This document shows, piece by piece, positions 16,913 through 25,272 of a stretch of 40,165 nt of DNA. A program made the translations under genes and the position numbers. Source of the DNA: UBA6382 sp963617965 (GTDB lineage Bacteria > Bacteroidota > Bacteroidia > Bacteroidales > Bacteroidaceae); the NCBI GenBank assembly GCA_963617965.1, contig CAVEQO010000021.1:1-40165 (forward strand), in the 5' to 3' direction. The notes below the pieces were generated by a model. That model saw only the letters and a program-made list of their open reading frames with translations, did not search any database and was not told the origin of the DNA. Position 1 is the first letter of the stretch; each line of letters begins with the position of its first letter.

Positions 16913-19225
16913 ATGCACAAGAAAATTCTGTTTCTAATCGCAGCGGCTCTCATATCATGGAGTTCCACCTTTGCCGATGATTTCAAAATCGAGAACGGCA
17001 AGTTCATTCTCAACGGGAAACCCGTCACGCTGTTCTGCGGCGAGATGCACTACCCGCGCATACCACAGGAATACTGGCGCGACAGGCTGATGCGCGCCAA
17101 GGCCATGGGGCTGAACTGCATTTCCACCTATGTATTCTGGAACATCCACGAACGGCAGCCCGGGAAATTCGATTTCAGCGGTGAGGCCGACCTTGCAAAG
17201 TTTATCCGCACTGCCAAAGAGGTGGGGCTTTATGTGGTGCTGCGCCCCGGTCCGTATGTCTGCGCCGAATGGGACTTCGGCGGATTTCCCTTTTGGCTCC
17301 AGAAAAACAAGCACATGAAGTGGCGGAGCGATGATCCCGATTTCCTCGCCGCCTGCAAACGGTATCTTGACCGGCTCGGCAAAGAGGTGGGCAAATACTG
17401 CGTAGGCAACGGGGGCAACATCATCCTTGTGCAGATAGAAAACGAGTACGGGTCTTACGACAAGGACCGCGTGTATCTCGGAAAAATAAAGACCATGCTC
17501 GAAGAAGCCGGATTCAACGCTCCTTTCATCACCTGCGACGGTGCAGGACAGATGCCCAACGGATACCTGCAAGGCATACTGCCTACTGTCAACGGATCAG
17601 TGGGCGAAGAAGTCAAGCGCGCCGTAGACCGTTTCTATCCCGGCGGCCCGTATTTCGTGGCGGAATTCTATCCGGCTTGGTTTGACGTGTGGGGGCAGAA
17701 CCACTCCAAGCGCGATTTCCAGTCTCCTGCCCGGCAGATTGACTGGATGCTGGACAACGGAGTGTCCGTGAACATCTATATGTTCCACGGAGGGACAAAC
17801 TTTGCATACACCAACGGGGCAAACACCGTGGGCAAGGGCTACGAGCCACAGCCCACAAGCTACGACTACGACGCACCACTCGGTGAATACGGAAACCCTA
17901 CGCCCAAATACTACGCTTTCCGCGAAGTGGCCCAACGCCACCTGCCCGCAGGGGAGAAACTTCCCGACGTGCCGCCGCTCAACCCCATCGCGACTTTCGC
18001 ACCAATACAACTGAACGACAGTGTGCCGCTCAGTGCCGCATTCGGACAGAGAATCAAGGCGGACAACCCTCTCACCATGGAAGACGCAAATCAGGACTTC
18101 GGCTATATCCACTACGAAACGACAGTGGACAACGGCGGCAAAGGCACGCTGGTCATACGCAGCGTGCGCGACTATGCCATAGTGTTTGTCAACGGCAAGC
18201 GCATCGGTGCCCTTGACCGCCGCCACAACCAGACTAAGATGCAAGCCGACATCCCCTCTGGTGCCCGGCTTGAAATACTGGTTGAGAACGTGGGACGCAT
18301 CAACTACGGGCCTGACCTGCTCGACAATCTCAAGGGTATTACGGACAGCGTGACTTTCCGCGGCAAGAAACTTGTCGGCTGGACTACCACACCGCTGCCG
18401 CTCTACAAACTGAAGCAGATGCCCAAGACCAAAACACCGCATACGAACGAAATGGAGGGCGTGGCTTTACACCGCGGCACGTTTACGCTTGACAGGCAGG
18501 GCGATGTGTTTCTTGACATGAGCCGCTGGGGCAAGGGGGCTGTGTGGATAAACGGCCGCAGCATAGGCAAGTTCTGGCAGATAGGTCCGCAGCAGACGCT
18601 CTATGTTCCCGGACCGTGGGTGAAAAAGGGCAAGAACGAGATAATCGTGTTTGACATGGAGACAAGGGGCGACTACACTGTTGCCGGGCTGCCTGCCCCG
18701 ATACTCGACAGCGTTGGCATTGACCGCAACAGACAGACAACAAAGGGACGGGAACTGCCTGTGGGGCAGCCTATAATAGAAAAAGGCGACTGCGTACTGC
18801 AAGGCACAATGAAGAACGCTGACGGTGTGCAGCATTTCGAACTTGCCACGCCTGCTACCATGCGCCATATCTGCATAGAGATAGAGTCTTCGTACGACAA
18901 CAAGAACTCCTGCCTTGCCGAAATAACACTCTACGGCGAAGGCAACAGGGTCATTCCCAAAGACAACTGGAACGTAACTTACGTGAACTCCGAACAGGCT
19001 GACGAGGGACCCGCAGAGAACATCTTTGACGAAAGTTCCAAGCAATATTGGCACGCGCAGTGGAATCCCGCCACCACTCCGTTTCCGCACCGCATCATCA
19101 TCGACCTCGGGGAGATACAGACCGTTACGGCTATAGACCTCCAGCAACGCGGTGCCGGCAGACCCGGCTGCATCAGGGATTTCCGCATCTACGGACGACC
19201 ACAGTTCTTCCTGTTCAAACAGTAG
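16913..19225 (+). CDS. Exported GH35 beta-galactosidase
   Basis: An exported enzyme of 770 residues (signal peptide about 1-21). The GH35 barrel covers about 25-350: GEMHYPRIP near the start, ILVQIENEYGSY with acid/base Glu178, VAEFYPAWFDVWG with nucleophile Glu251, and FHGGTNFAYTNGAN. Beta-sandwich domains follow, with WGKGAVWINGRSIGKFW typical of GH35 galactose-binding modules. The last ~130 residues resemble an F5/8 type C (CBM32-like) domain (ENIFDESSKQYW, RIIIDLGEIQTVTAIDLQ). It should release terminal beta-galactose from glycans in the periplasm or at the cell surface. The ATG at 16913 gives the signal peptide; the reading frame extends further upstream into the sulfatase gene but without family sequence. 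A strong hairpin follows. Confidence 0.95.
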   Translation: MHKKILFLIAAALISWSSTFADDFKIENGKFILNGKPVTLFCGEMHYPRIPQEYWRDRLMRAKAMGLNCISTYVFWNIHERQPGKFDFSGEADLAKFIRTAKEVGLYVVLRPGPYVCAEWDFGGFPFWLQKNKHMKWRSDDPDFLAACKRYLDRLGKEVGKYCVGNGGNIILVQIENEYGSYDKDRVYLGKIKTMLEEAGFNAPFITCDGAGQMPNGYLQGILPTVNGSVGEEVKRAVDRFYPGGPYFVAEFYPAWFDVWGQNHSKRDFQSPARQIDWMLDNGVSVNIYMFHGGTNFAYTNGANTVGKGYEPQPTSYDYDAPLGEYGNPTPKYYAFREVAQRHLPAGEKLPDVPPLNPIATFAPIQLNDSVPLSAAFGQRIKADNPLTMEDANQDFGYIHYETTVDNGGKGTLVIRSVRDYAIVFVNGKRIGALDRRHNQTKMQADIPSGARLEILVENVGRINYGPDLLDNLKGITDSVTFRGKKLVGWTTTPLPLYKLKQMPKTKTPHTNEMEGVALHRGTFTLDRQGDVFLDMSRWGKGAVWINGRSIGKFWQIGPQQTLYVPGPWVKKGKNEIIVFDMETRGDYTVAGLPAPILDSVGIDRNRQTTKGRELPVGQPIIEKGDCVLQGTMKNADGVQHFELATPATMRHICIEIESSYDNKNSCLAEITLYGEGNRVIPKDNWNVTYVNSEQADEGPAENIFDESSKQYWHAQWNPATTPFPHRIIIDLGEIQTVTAIDLQQRGAGRPGCIRDFRIYGRPQFFLFKQ

Positions 19226-19243
19226 GGAAGGTACGAGCCTCAT

Positions 19244-19297
19244 AACGCAAAAAGGCAGCAAAACCGGAAAGAAACAGTTTTGCTGCCTTTTTGCGTT
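19244..19297 (+). terminator. Strong hairpin terminator after the GH35 gene
   Basis: Two perfect 21-base arms (19244-19264 and 19277-19297) enclose a 12-base loop. The descending arm contains TTTTT, and the hairpin lies 18 bases after the GH35 stop. It separates the DUF3472-to-GH35 unit from the LRR-M60 unit. Confidence 0.85.
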
Positions 19298-19373
19298 TGC
19301 AAGTCTTCCGGCTACAGAGAAACGCAAATACAATAACTTCACAAGTTCTGCCGACTTATTCAATATAAAACGC

Positions 19374-19381
19374 TACATTTG
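19374..19381 (+). promoter_or_regulatory. Possible -7 promoter box for the LRR-M60 unit
   Basis: TACATTTG matches TAnnTTTG exactly, 40 bases before the ATG at 19422 and behind a terminator, in an AT-rich stretch. No exact TTTG lies 19-21 bases upstream, so the -33 box is weak. Confidence 0.5.
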
Positions 19382-19421
19382 CATATCTGGAAATAAAAAC
19401 AACATATAACAAACATCTACA

Positions 19422-20678
19422 ATGAAGAAAGCCATACTCTTGCTGACTTTTGCCGCCTTTGCTGCCGGTACCATGGCGCAGACAATCGTAAAAATGAAAA
19501 CCGGCAAAAGTGTCGGTGAAGATTTTACCATTACAGTAAACGACGGTATGGGATGTCTGATTGACTGGGGCGAAGGCAAGACCGACACGGTGTTCAGCAC
19601 CGCAGAACCCATAACAGGAACGCTGGCGGGAGAAACTGTCATACTCACGGCAATGGGGCTGACATATCTCGACTGCTCTGGTCAGGAACTGAGCCAGATA
19701 ACATTTACGGCTGCCTCAAACCTTGAAACGCTGATTTTGTCGGACAACGACCTTGCTGTCTGCAACGTACTCAGCCTTCCCGCGCTCAAGACCCTGTGGA
19801 TTGACAACAACAGGCTGACAACCCTCAACCTGAGCAAAAACCCGCAGATTGAAAGCCTTATCGCCTCAAACAACATGATTGAGGCTGTCGCAACAGGCTC
19901 CGCCGTTCTTACGGACATTGCCGACTGCTGGCTTGACAACAACAAACTCGGCACACTCAGTCTCAACGGCAGTACACGCATCAAGACTCTCAACATAGAA
20001 GACAATGCCATTGAATCCCTTACGCTGTCACAGCTTGAGGACAAGGCTCTCGCGGTCTTCATGGGCGGAAACTCGCTTGATTTCACGTCTCTCTGGAACA
20101 AAGCCAGCTCGAAAAAATGGTACGGAGTACAGCAGGAGGGTATCAAGTTTGCACAAAACAGCTACAAGACCGGTGAGACATTCACCACATCACGCGACCT
20201 GTTCAAGGAGAATCAAGACCAGACGACACTTGCAGCGAGCTCCTATACCTTCACATGGTACAAGTACACGGACGGGGTGAAAGGTTCCAAACTCACCAAA
20301 GGAACAGACGGAAGCACCACGAGCGACTATACCGTGCCCAGTGCCACAGACCAGAAAAACGTCTTTACGTTCAACAAGCCTTTTGAAGACATACAGCTTG
20401 AAATAATGTGCAACAAATATCTGGGATTCCTCCTCCTGAGCGACCATATCAGTATCACCGACTCTGCCACGGGCATTGATGAAGTGAGCGCAGCCAACAA
20501 TCTCCGTTGCACCGCAGGCAAAGGCGAAATGACCCTGCAGGCTGACAACCCGACCGACGTAAGCGTCTACAGCATGTCGGGCACTCTGCAATGGAAAGGC
20601 GAAGTGCAGGGATCTGTACGCATACAGCTCGGCAAGGGAATCTATCTCGTCAACAACATCAAGGTAGCCATAAAATAA
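19422..20678 (+). CDS. Exported leucine-rich-repeat protein with secretion-type tail
   Basis: A protein of 418 residues with a signal peptide (about 1-19, GTMA/Q). A short region with CLIDWGEGKTDT (about 45-56) recalls the PKD-like fold found before LRRs in Bacteroidales proteins. From about 75 to 215 run LRRs of about 21 residues (LETLILSDNDL, LKTLWIDNNRLTTLNLSKN, IKTLNIEDNAIESL). The C-terminal 60 residues (VYSMSGTLQWKGEV, GKGIYLVNNIKVAIK) form a tail like those of type IX-secreted or surface-exposed proteins. A binding role is probable; no catalytic motif is seen. The M60 gene follows 20 bases later, which suggests a partner relation. Confidence 0.85.
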   Translation: MKKAILLLTFAAFAAGTMAQTIVKMKTGKSVGEDFTITVNDGMGCLIDWGEGKTDTVFSTAEPITGTLAGETVILTAMGLTYLDCSGQELSQITFTAASNLETLILSDNDLAVCNVLSLPALKTLWIDNNRLTTLNLSKNPQIESLIASNNMIEAVATGSAVLTDIADCWLDNNKLGTLSLNGSTRIKTLNIEDNAIESLTLSQLEDKALAVFMGGNSLDFTSLWNKASSKKWYGVQQEGIKFAQNSYKTGETFTTSRDLFKENQDQTTLAASSYTFTWYKYTDGVKGSKLTKGTDGSTTSDYTVPSATDQKNVFTFNKPFEDIQLEIMCNKYLGFLLLSDHISITDSATGIDEVSAANNLRCTAGKGEMTLQADNPTDVSVYSMSGTLQWKGEVQGSVRIQLGKGIYLVNNIKVAIK

Positions 20679-20698
20679 CAAACCATAACGCAACAACA

Positions 20699-23353
20699 AT
20701 GAAAAGCACAAGGACTGCACTCATTCTTCTTGTCGCGCTCGGTCTCTGCGGCCACGCAAAGGGGCAGACAAGCAAGACTACACAAACCATACTGCCGGGC
20801 ACAGGCAAGGCGGAACTGACATGGGACGGGAAGGCCGTCTACATACCCGTCAGGGCAAACAACGATTTCAGTATCACGCCTAACAAAACATGGCTCAAAG
20901 CCACACGCACCGAAAACGGCAAGGCTCTCGTCATTACGGCCGACGTAACCTCAGAGGGAAAGCCGCGCACGGCTGAAATCGTACTCAAGACAGCCGACGG
21001 AACCATGTCGCGCACGATTGAAGTGACTCAGGAAGAAGAAAAAATATACGAAGCGATTGTCGACAACGTTGTCGAACCAAAACTATACGACGCCTCAAGT
21101 TCACAAAGCAATCAGGGCATCGGACGGCTCTTCGACGGGAACACGAACACTGTGTGGACAAGCAACTACGGCGTATCGGAAGAAAAACCTGCCGTGGTCA
21201 CTATGAACTTCAACGGCAAGGAACGGGTTGACTACATTGTCTATACCCCGCGCCAGACCTACAGCAACGCCGGAATATGGCAGAAATATACGGTTGTTGT
21301 CACCGCACAAGGCAACACCTACTCGCAGACCGTGAGCAAAGAGGCAGACAAGACACCCGACACCATACGTCTGGAAAAGCCGGTGTCACCCGACAAAATA
21401 GAAATACGCATTACAGAAGCCGTCAACAACTGTGCCTCGGGAGCGGAATTGTACTGCTACCGGGCCTGCACAGGCAAGGAAGATCTCGATATATTCGCAG
21501 ATGAGGTGTATTCCGTACTGAAACCGGGAGTGACGGCAGAAGACGTTGACAAGCTGACCAACACTTTCTGCAAAAGGATAGCCAAAGGCATTTTGGACGG
21601 GTCTTATGAAACAGCATACCGTGCTGCTTCCTACCCGTGCCGCCTCTCCTACTACGTGCTGTCCTCCGAATGGAATGCCCCTGGCAAATACTACAGCCAG
21701 CTTGACAACCCCACGGGCATCAATTTCCGCTCCGGCACAAAACGGGCGGTCTTCGTCAGCGGCATTCCTGACGACATGACAGCCAAACTGAGTATCGTGG
21801 CGTGGTATACCGGCAAGGACGGGAGCAATTTCGACGGCTCCAATCCCAACACTACCGACTACACCCTGCACAACGGTCTCAACATCATCAACTACACCTA
21901 CGCATGGGACGGGCTGGGATATATCAAATACTACGCCGACACGCGCGAACGCTACGAACAGGGAGTACCCGACATAAAGGTACATTTCATAAGCGGTGAA
22001 ATAAACGGCATCCTTACCGTTGACAAAACCAATGAGGAGATGTACGACCTGTGCAGGAAAGCCGCTGACGGAGGCAACGTCTGCATTGATGTGCTCGGCA
22101 AACGCGTGCAGAGTGTGTGGACCAGTGCAGGCATGCGCGACTACTGCAAGGCCAGCGATGGCACAAGCCTCGGCTACCGGCAGTATATCAACCTGCTTGA
22201 CTCTCTGGTGACATGGGAGCACCGTATGCTGGGACTCGAGAAATACAACCGCGTTCCCGACAACCACACCATGGCGTTCACCAACTACCAGTACTATATG
22301 TACCAGACTACCATGGGGGTAAGTTTCCATCATGACCAGGAAAAGCGCGTGCTCAACTGCAACACTATGATGCTCAAGGACAACGATGCCATCTGGGGAT
22401 TCTCCCACGAATGGGGACACCAGCACCAGATGCACCCCTATGCTTGCTGGGGAGGACTCAGCGAAGTTTCCAACAACATCTTCTCGTACTACAACGTGCA
22501 GCGGCTGGGCTATGTGTTCAACATAGACAAGAACTTCCCCGTACTGTTCTGGCAGCATATCTTCGGGCGCATCTCGGGCTACAATCAGGGCAAGGCGTAC
22601 TCGCGCCTGCGCAGCCTTGCCTATCAGGCGGCCAAGAGCAACAGCTCACTCTACAGCTACAGCGAAGACCTGCGCAACACCTGCCTTGCCGAGGCTGACA
22701 GTCTCATCTACAACATCAACGACAATCCTCAGCGCTCGGTAAACATCCTTGACACCGACCTCTCGATAATATTGGCACCGTTCAACCTCTTGGGCAACTA
22801 CGCCGCCATCACGCTCAACTACCCGGACTTCTACCCTGACCTCTTTGAAGCACTGCGTCAGCAGAACAATCTGCCGGGCGGTTCCACCGTCGAGAAAAAA
22901 GACGGCTTCGACAAATACGAGCTTATCAGCGCAGCGCAGAACAGCAACGTCAACGGGCTGTATACCACATTGGAGGAGCTCTATCCCGGCAGCTGCTGGA
23001 TAACGCAGAACTACCTCAACAAGGGCAAGGTCACATGGCAAAACAACTCTGTACCGGCCATGTTCTGCTTCGTGCGCAAAGCCAGCCGCCTCTATGGCTA
23101 CAACCTCTACAATTTCTTTGAACGGGCGGGTTTCTTCCGCATCGGCGCATACAAAAACACGGACTACGGCACAAAGTATCTCATTCTCACCCAGAAGATG
23201 CTTGATGAATTCAAAGCCGACATGACAGCCCTTGAGACCGACGGCACCATCAAGCCCCTGACCGATGAAATGATGGAGAAGATCTTCTATATACGCAATT
23301 TCAACGAAAGCAATACGGACAAGATGTTCCCGACACCCGACATCCCAAACTGA
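20699..23353 (+). CDS. Exported M60-type metallopeptidase with BACON and CBM32-like domains
   Basis: A protein of 884 residues with a signal peptide (about 1-22). Domain order: a BACON-like domain (about 28-115, DFSITPNKTWLKATRTENG), an F5/8 type C/CBM32-like domain (about 130-250, GIGRLFDGNTNTVWTSNY), then a catalytic half. The zinc motif is HEWGH at 570-574, with a probable third ligand Glu589 (LSEVSNN), 14 residues further, as in M60 gluzincins (HEXXH then Glu within 8-28). Characterised M60 enzymes of gut bacteria cleave O-glycosylated mucin-type proteins, so a mucin-directed glycoprotease is likely but unproven. The start at 20699 is fixed by the signal peptide. It shares a transcript with the LRR protein and is closed by a hairpin. 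Confidence 0.92.
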   Translation: MKSTRTALILLVALGLCGHAKGQTSKTTQTILPGTGKAELTWDGKAVYIPVRANNDFSITPNKTWLKATRTENGKALVITADVTSEGKPRTAEIVLKTADGTMSRTIEVTQEEEKIYEAIVDNVVEPKLYDASSSQSNQGIGRLFDGNTNTVWTSNYGVSEEKPAVVTMNFNGKERVDYIVYTPRQTYSNAGIWQKYTVVVTAQGNTYSQTVSKEADKTPDTIRLEKPVSPDKIEIRITEAVNNCASGAELYCYRACTGKEDLDIFADEVYSVLKPGVTAEDVDKLTNTFCKRIAKGILDGSYETAYRAASYPCRLSYYVLSSEWNAPGKYYSQLDNPTGINFRSGTKRAVFVSGIPDDMTAKLSIVAWYTGKDGSNFDGSNPNTTDYTLHNGLNIINYTYAWDGLGYIKYYADTRERYEQGVPDIKVHFISGEINGILTVDKTNEEMYDLCRKAADGGNVCIDVLGKRVQSVWTSAGMRDYCKASDGTSLGYRQYINLLDSLVTWEHRMLGLEKYNRVPDNHTMAFTNYQYYMYQTTMGVSFHHDQEKRVLNCNTMMLKDNDAIWGFSHEWGHQHQMHPYACWGGLSEVSNNIFSYYNVQRLGYVFNIDKNFPVLFWQHIFGRISGYNQGKAYSRLRSLAYQAAKSNSSLYSYSEDLRNTCLAEADSLIYNINDNPQRSVNILDTDLSIILAPFNLLGNYAAITLNYPDFYPDLFEALRQQNNLPGGSTVEKKDGFDKYELISAAQNSNVNGLYTTLEELYPGSCWITQNYLNKGKVTWQNNSVPAMFCFVRKASRLYGYNLYNFFERAGFFRIGAYKNTDYGTKYLILTQKMLDEFKADMTALETDGTIKPLTDEMMEKIFYIRNFNESNTDKMFPTPDIPN

Positions 23354-23385
23354 TTGTCCCGAAACCGGGTTCCCAACAGACAACG

Positions 23386-23425
23386 ATGGCGTGCCACCCT
23401 CTTATTACCGGTGGCACGCCATTTT
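23386..23425 (+). terminator. Hairpin terminator after the M60 gene
   Basis: Perfect 13-base arms (23386-23398 and 23410-23422) enclose an 11-base loop and run into TTTT at 23422-23425. It begins 32 bases after the M60 stop. Confidence 0.85.
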
Positions 23426-23652
23426 GGATTGCCAGGGACTCGTTGCCCAGAGAGCAAGCCTGTCTTCTGAAAGTTCTGTCTTGACCACGAATGGTTGGCC
23501 TGACACATCACGCAAAGACAGGTGGCGATTTGCGTAATATAGTACGGTAGCTAAGTCATTGATCAAAGCGAAACGGCTTTGGCGTATCTGTGCTTTGGTA
23601 CGGGATCTTCCAGATGATGGCACAACACTGGGAAACACGGATACGCACAGAC
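23426..23652. other. Intergenic stretch without recognised gene
   Basis: Between the M60 terminator and the end of the CvfB-like gene. A minus-strand frame (23405-23638) encodes 77 residues but overlaps the hairpin and resembles nothing I know. No repeat, tRNA or promoter is evident. The two flanking genes converge, so a terminator for the minus strand could be the same hairpin used in reverse. Confidence 0.5.
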
Positions 23653-24489
23653 TTACAATAGCCTTATGCCGTTGTCGGTAATCTCAATCAGCCTTTCCCT
23701 ATAGAGTGCGCCGACGGCACGTTTGAAAGTCTTCTTGCTGACACCGAATGCCTCATATATGTCCTGAGGATCAGATCCGTCATTGAGGGAAGTGAAATGG
23801 TTTGGACTCTCTTTGAGGGCTTTCAGCAGCACCACGCTGAAAGCCTCCACGTGCCGCCGCCCGCCTTCCTGCAATACCAGATCTATTTTACCGTCAGGGC
23901 GAACGTTCTTGACAAAGGCCTTGACTTTGTCTCCTACGGAAAGGGACCGGAACAACTCGTTGTCGTAGACCATTCCCTCGCAGCCGCAGCCCAACACAAC
24001 AGCCTTATAGCCCAAGTCGGTATGCTTGAACACCAAAGCCTCAACCTCCTGCCGGGGCTTCAGCAAGCCCGGTCTGTTCTTCAAATGTCTGGAAATGCGT
24101 GCGGAACCGACAATCCTGCCGGTAAGTTCATCCACATAGACATAGACCACATAGCGTTTGCCCGCCTGCATCTTGACACCCTGTTCGCGGAATGGCACGA
24201 ACAAGTCCTTGAGCAGTCCCCAGTCAAGAAACGCTCCGTATTCATTCAGCCAGTTAACCCTCAGACAGGCGAACTCGCCGACCTTGGCCAAAGGCTTCTC
24301 CGTTGTCGCCACAGGCTTGTTGGCCTGGTCAAGATAAACGAACACCTCAACCTCGTCACCTGGATGCATTTCTGGGGAAGTGTAGCGCCGGGGCATGAGT
24401 ATCTCAAAGCCCTCGCCGCCGTCCAGATACGCTCCGCTCTCAACAAAGCGGTTTATGGTCAGCCTGTTGTAGTCTCCTAATTTTACCAT
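23653..24489 (-). CDS. cvfB: CvfB-like S1 domain RNA-binding protein
   Basis: A protein of 278 residues with several S1-like modules and a C-terminal winged helix, the CvfB layout. The N-terminal module shows NRLTINRFVESGAYLDGGEG, the next LRVNWLNEYGAFLDWGLLKDLFVPF, a later one GCEGMVYDNELF with VKNVRPDGKIDLVLQ, and the last 60 residues (DIYEAFGVSKKTFKRAVGALYRERLIEI) form the DNA/RNA-binding winged helix. In firmicutes CvfB affects virulence gene expression; in Bacteroidales the target is unknown. I start at 24489, where family sequence (VKLGDYNRL) begins; an upstream in-frame ATG at 24597 lies inside lolD. It ends the antiporter-lolD-cvfB unit, 13 bases after lolD. Confidence 0.92.
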   Translation of the reverse strand: MVKLGDYNRLTINRFVESGAYLDGGEGFEILMPRRYTSPEMHPGDEVEVFVYLDQANKPVATTEKPLAKVGEFACLRVNWLNEYGAFLDWGLLKDLFVPFREQGVKMQAGKRYVVYVYVDELTGRIVGSARISRHLKNRPGLLKPRQEVEALVFKHTDLGYKAVVLGCGCEGMVYDNELFRSLSVGDKVKAFVKNVRPDGKIDLVLQEGGRRHVEAFSVVLLKALKESPNHFTSLNDGSDPQDIYEAFGVSKKTFKRAVGALYRERLIEITDNGIRLL

Positions 24490-24502
24490 GACGGTATATG
24501 TT

Positions 24503-25252
24503 TTACTCCAAAGATATGTTTCTGTATCCAGCGGTATCTCCGCACATGTCCGGCTGTCCCGACGGTTTGTCGGCAATACACGGACTTCCATCGTCAACCT
24601 GGCCGTCCTTGAGATGTATCGTCCTGTCCGTCAACGTGGCGAGGCGTTCATCGTGCGTCACTATCACGAAAGTCTGGTTCAGCTTGTCTCTCAAGTCAAA
24701 AAACAATTGGTGCAGTTCTTCCTTGTTCTTGGTGTCAAGGCTTCCAGACGGTTCGTCGGCCAGTATTATACGGGGACTGTTCATCAATGCTCGCGCAACC
24801 GCCACACGCTGGTTCTCGCCACCCGACATCTGCTTCGGTCTGTGGTCGCGGCGATCTGCCAACCCCAGCATCCCGAGCAACTCGTCGGCACGGCGACCTG
24901 CCTCTCTGATGCTCCGACCGGCTATCAGTGCCGGCATCATGACATTCTCGCGCGCAGAGAACTCCGGGAGCAGCTGATGGAACTGGAACACAAAACCAAT
25001 CTCCGCATTGCGCAGCCTTGCCTGTTCTTTCTGTTTCAGACGTGTAACGTCTCTTCCGCACAACAACACCGTGCCAGAAGTGGCGGAATCAAGCAGACCG
25101 ACAATCTGGAGCAAAGTTGTCTTGCCGGCGCCGCTGGGCCCCACTATGCTCACAATCTCGCCTTGCTCTATGTCAAGGTCGATGCCTTTCAATACCGCAA
25201 GTTCTCCGAACCGCTTGGTCACCCCCTTGACGCTAACTATCGTGTCTGCCAT
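24503..25252 (-). CDS. lolD: LolD-type ABC transporter ATP-binding protein
   Basis: An ABC ATPase of 249 residues of the LolD/MacB class. Visible are Walker A GPSGAGKT (38-45), the Q-loop FQFHQLLPEF, the ABC signature SGGENQR (143-149, with Asn where most relatives have Gln), Walker B IILADEPSGSLD (162-173) and the switch His200. It would power lipoprotein release to the outer membrane together with LolC/LolE permeases, which are not in this window. After about residue 220 there is an extension of some 30 residues (from DDGSPCIADKPS), not usual for LolD. The gene lies 20 bases after the antiporter-like gene and 13 before cvfB. Confidence 0.9.
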   Translation of the reverse strand: MADTIVSVKGVTKRFGELAVLKGIDLDIEQGEIVSIVGPSGAGKTTLLQIVGLLDSATSGTVLLCGRDVTRLKQKEQARLRNAEIGFVFQFHQLLPEFSARENVMMPALIAGRSIREAGRRADELLGMLGLADRRDHRPKQMSGGENQRVAVARALMNSPRIILADEPSGSLDTKNKEELHQLFFDLRDKLNQTFVIVTHDERLATLTDRTIHLKDGQVDDGSPCIADKPSGQPDMCGDTAGYRNISLE

Positions 25253-25272
25253 AACTTCTATATGAATGTTGG

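Noticed and set aside
8864..23353. A classic polysaccharide utilisation locus
   Set aside because: No SusC-like TonB receptor, SusD-like lipoprotein, hybrid two-component system or sigma/anti-sigma pair is encoded here.
23405..23638. Minus-strand frame of 77 codons between the M60 and cvfB genes
   Set aside because: It overlaps the M60 terminator hairpin and shows no known domain. I considered a transposase remnant, but no inverted repeats or motif support this.
24490..24597. N-terminal extension of the CvfB-like protein to an ATG at 24597
   Set aside because: The added residues lie inside lolD in another frame and do not resemble the family; the start at 24489 fits.
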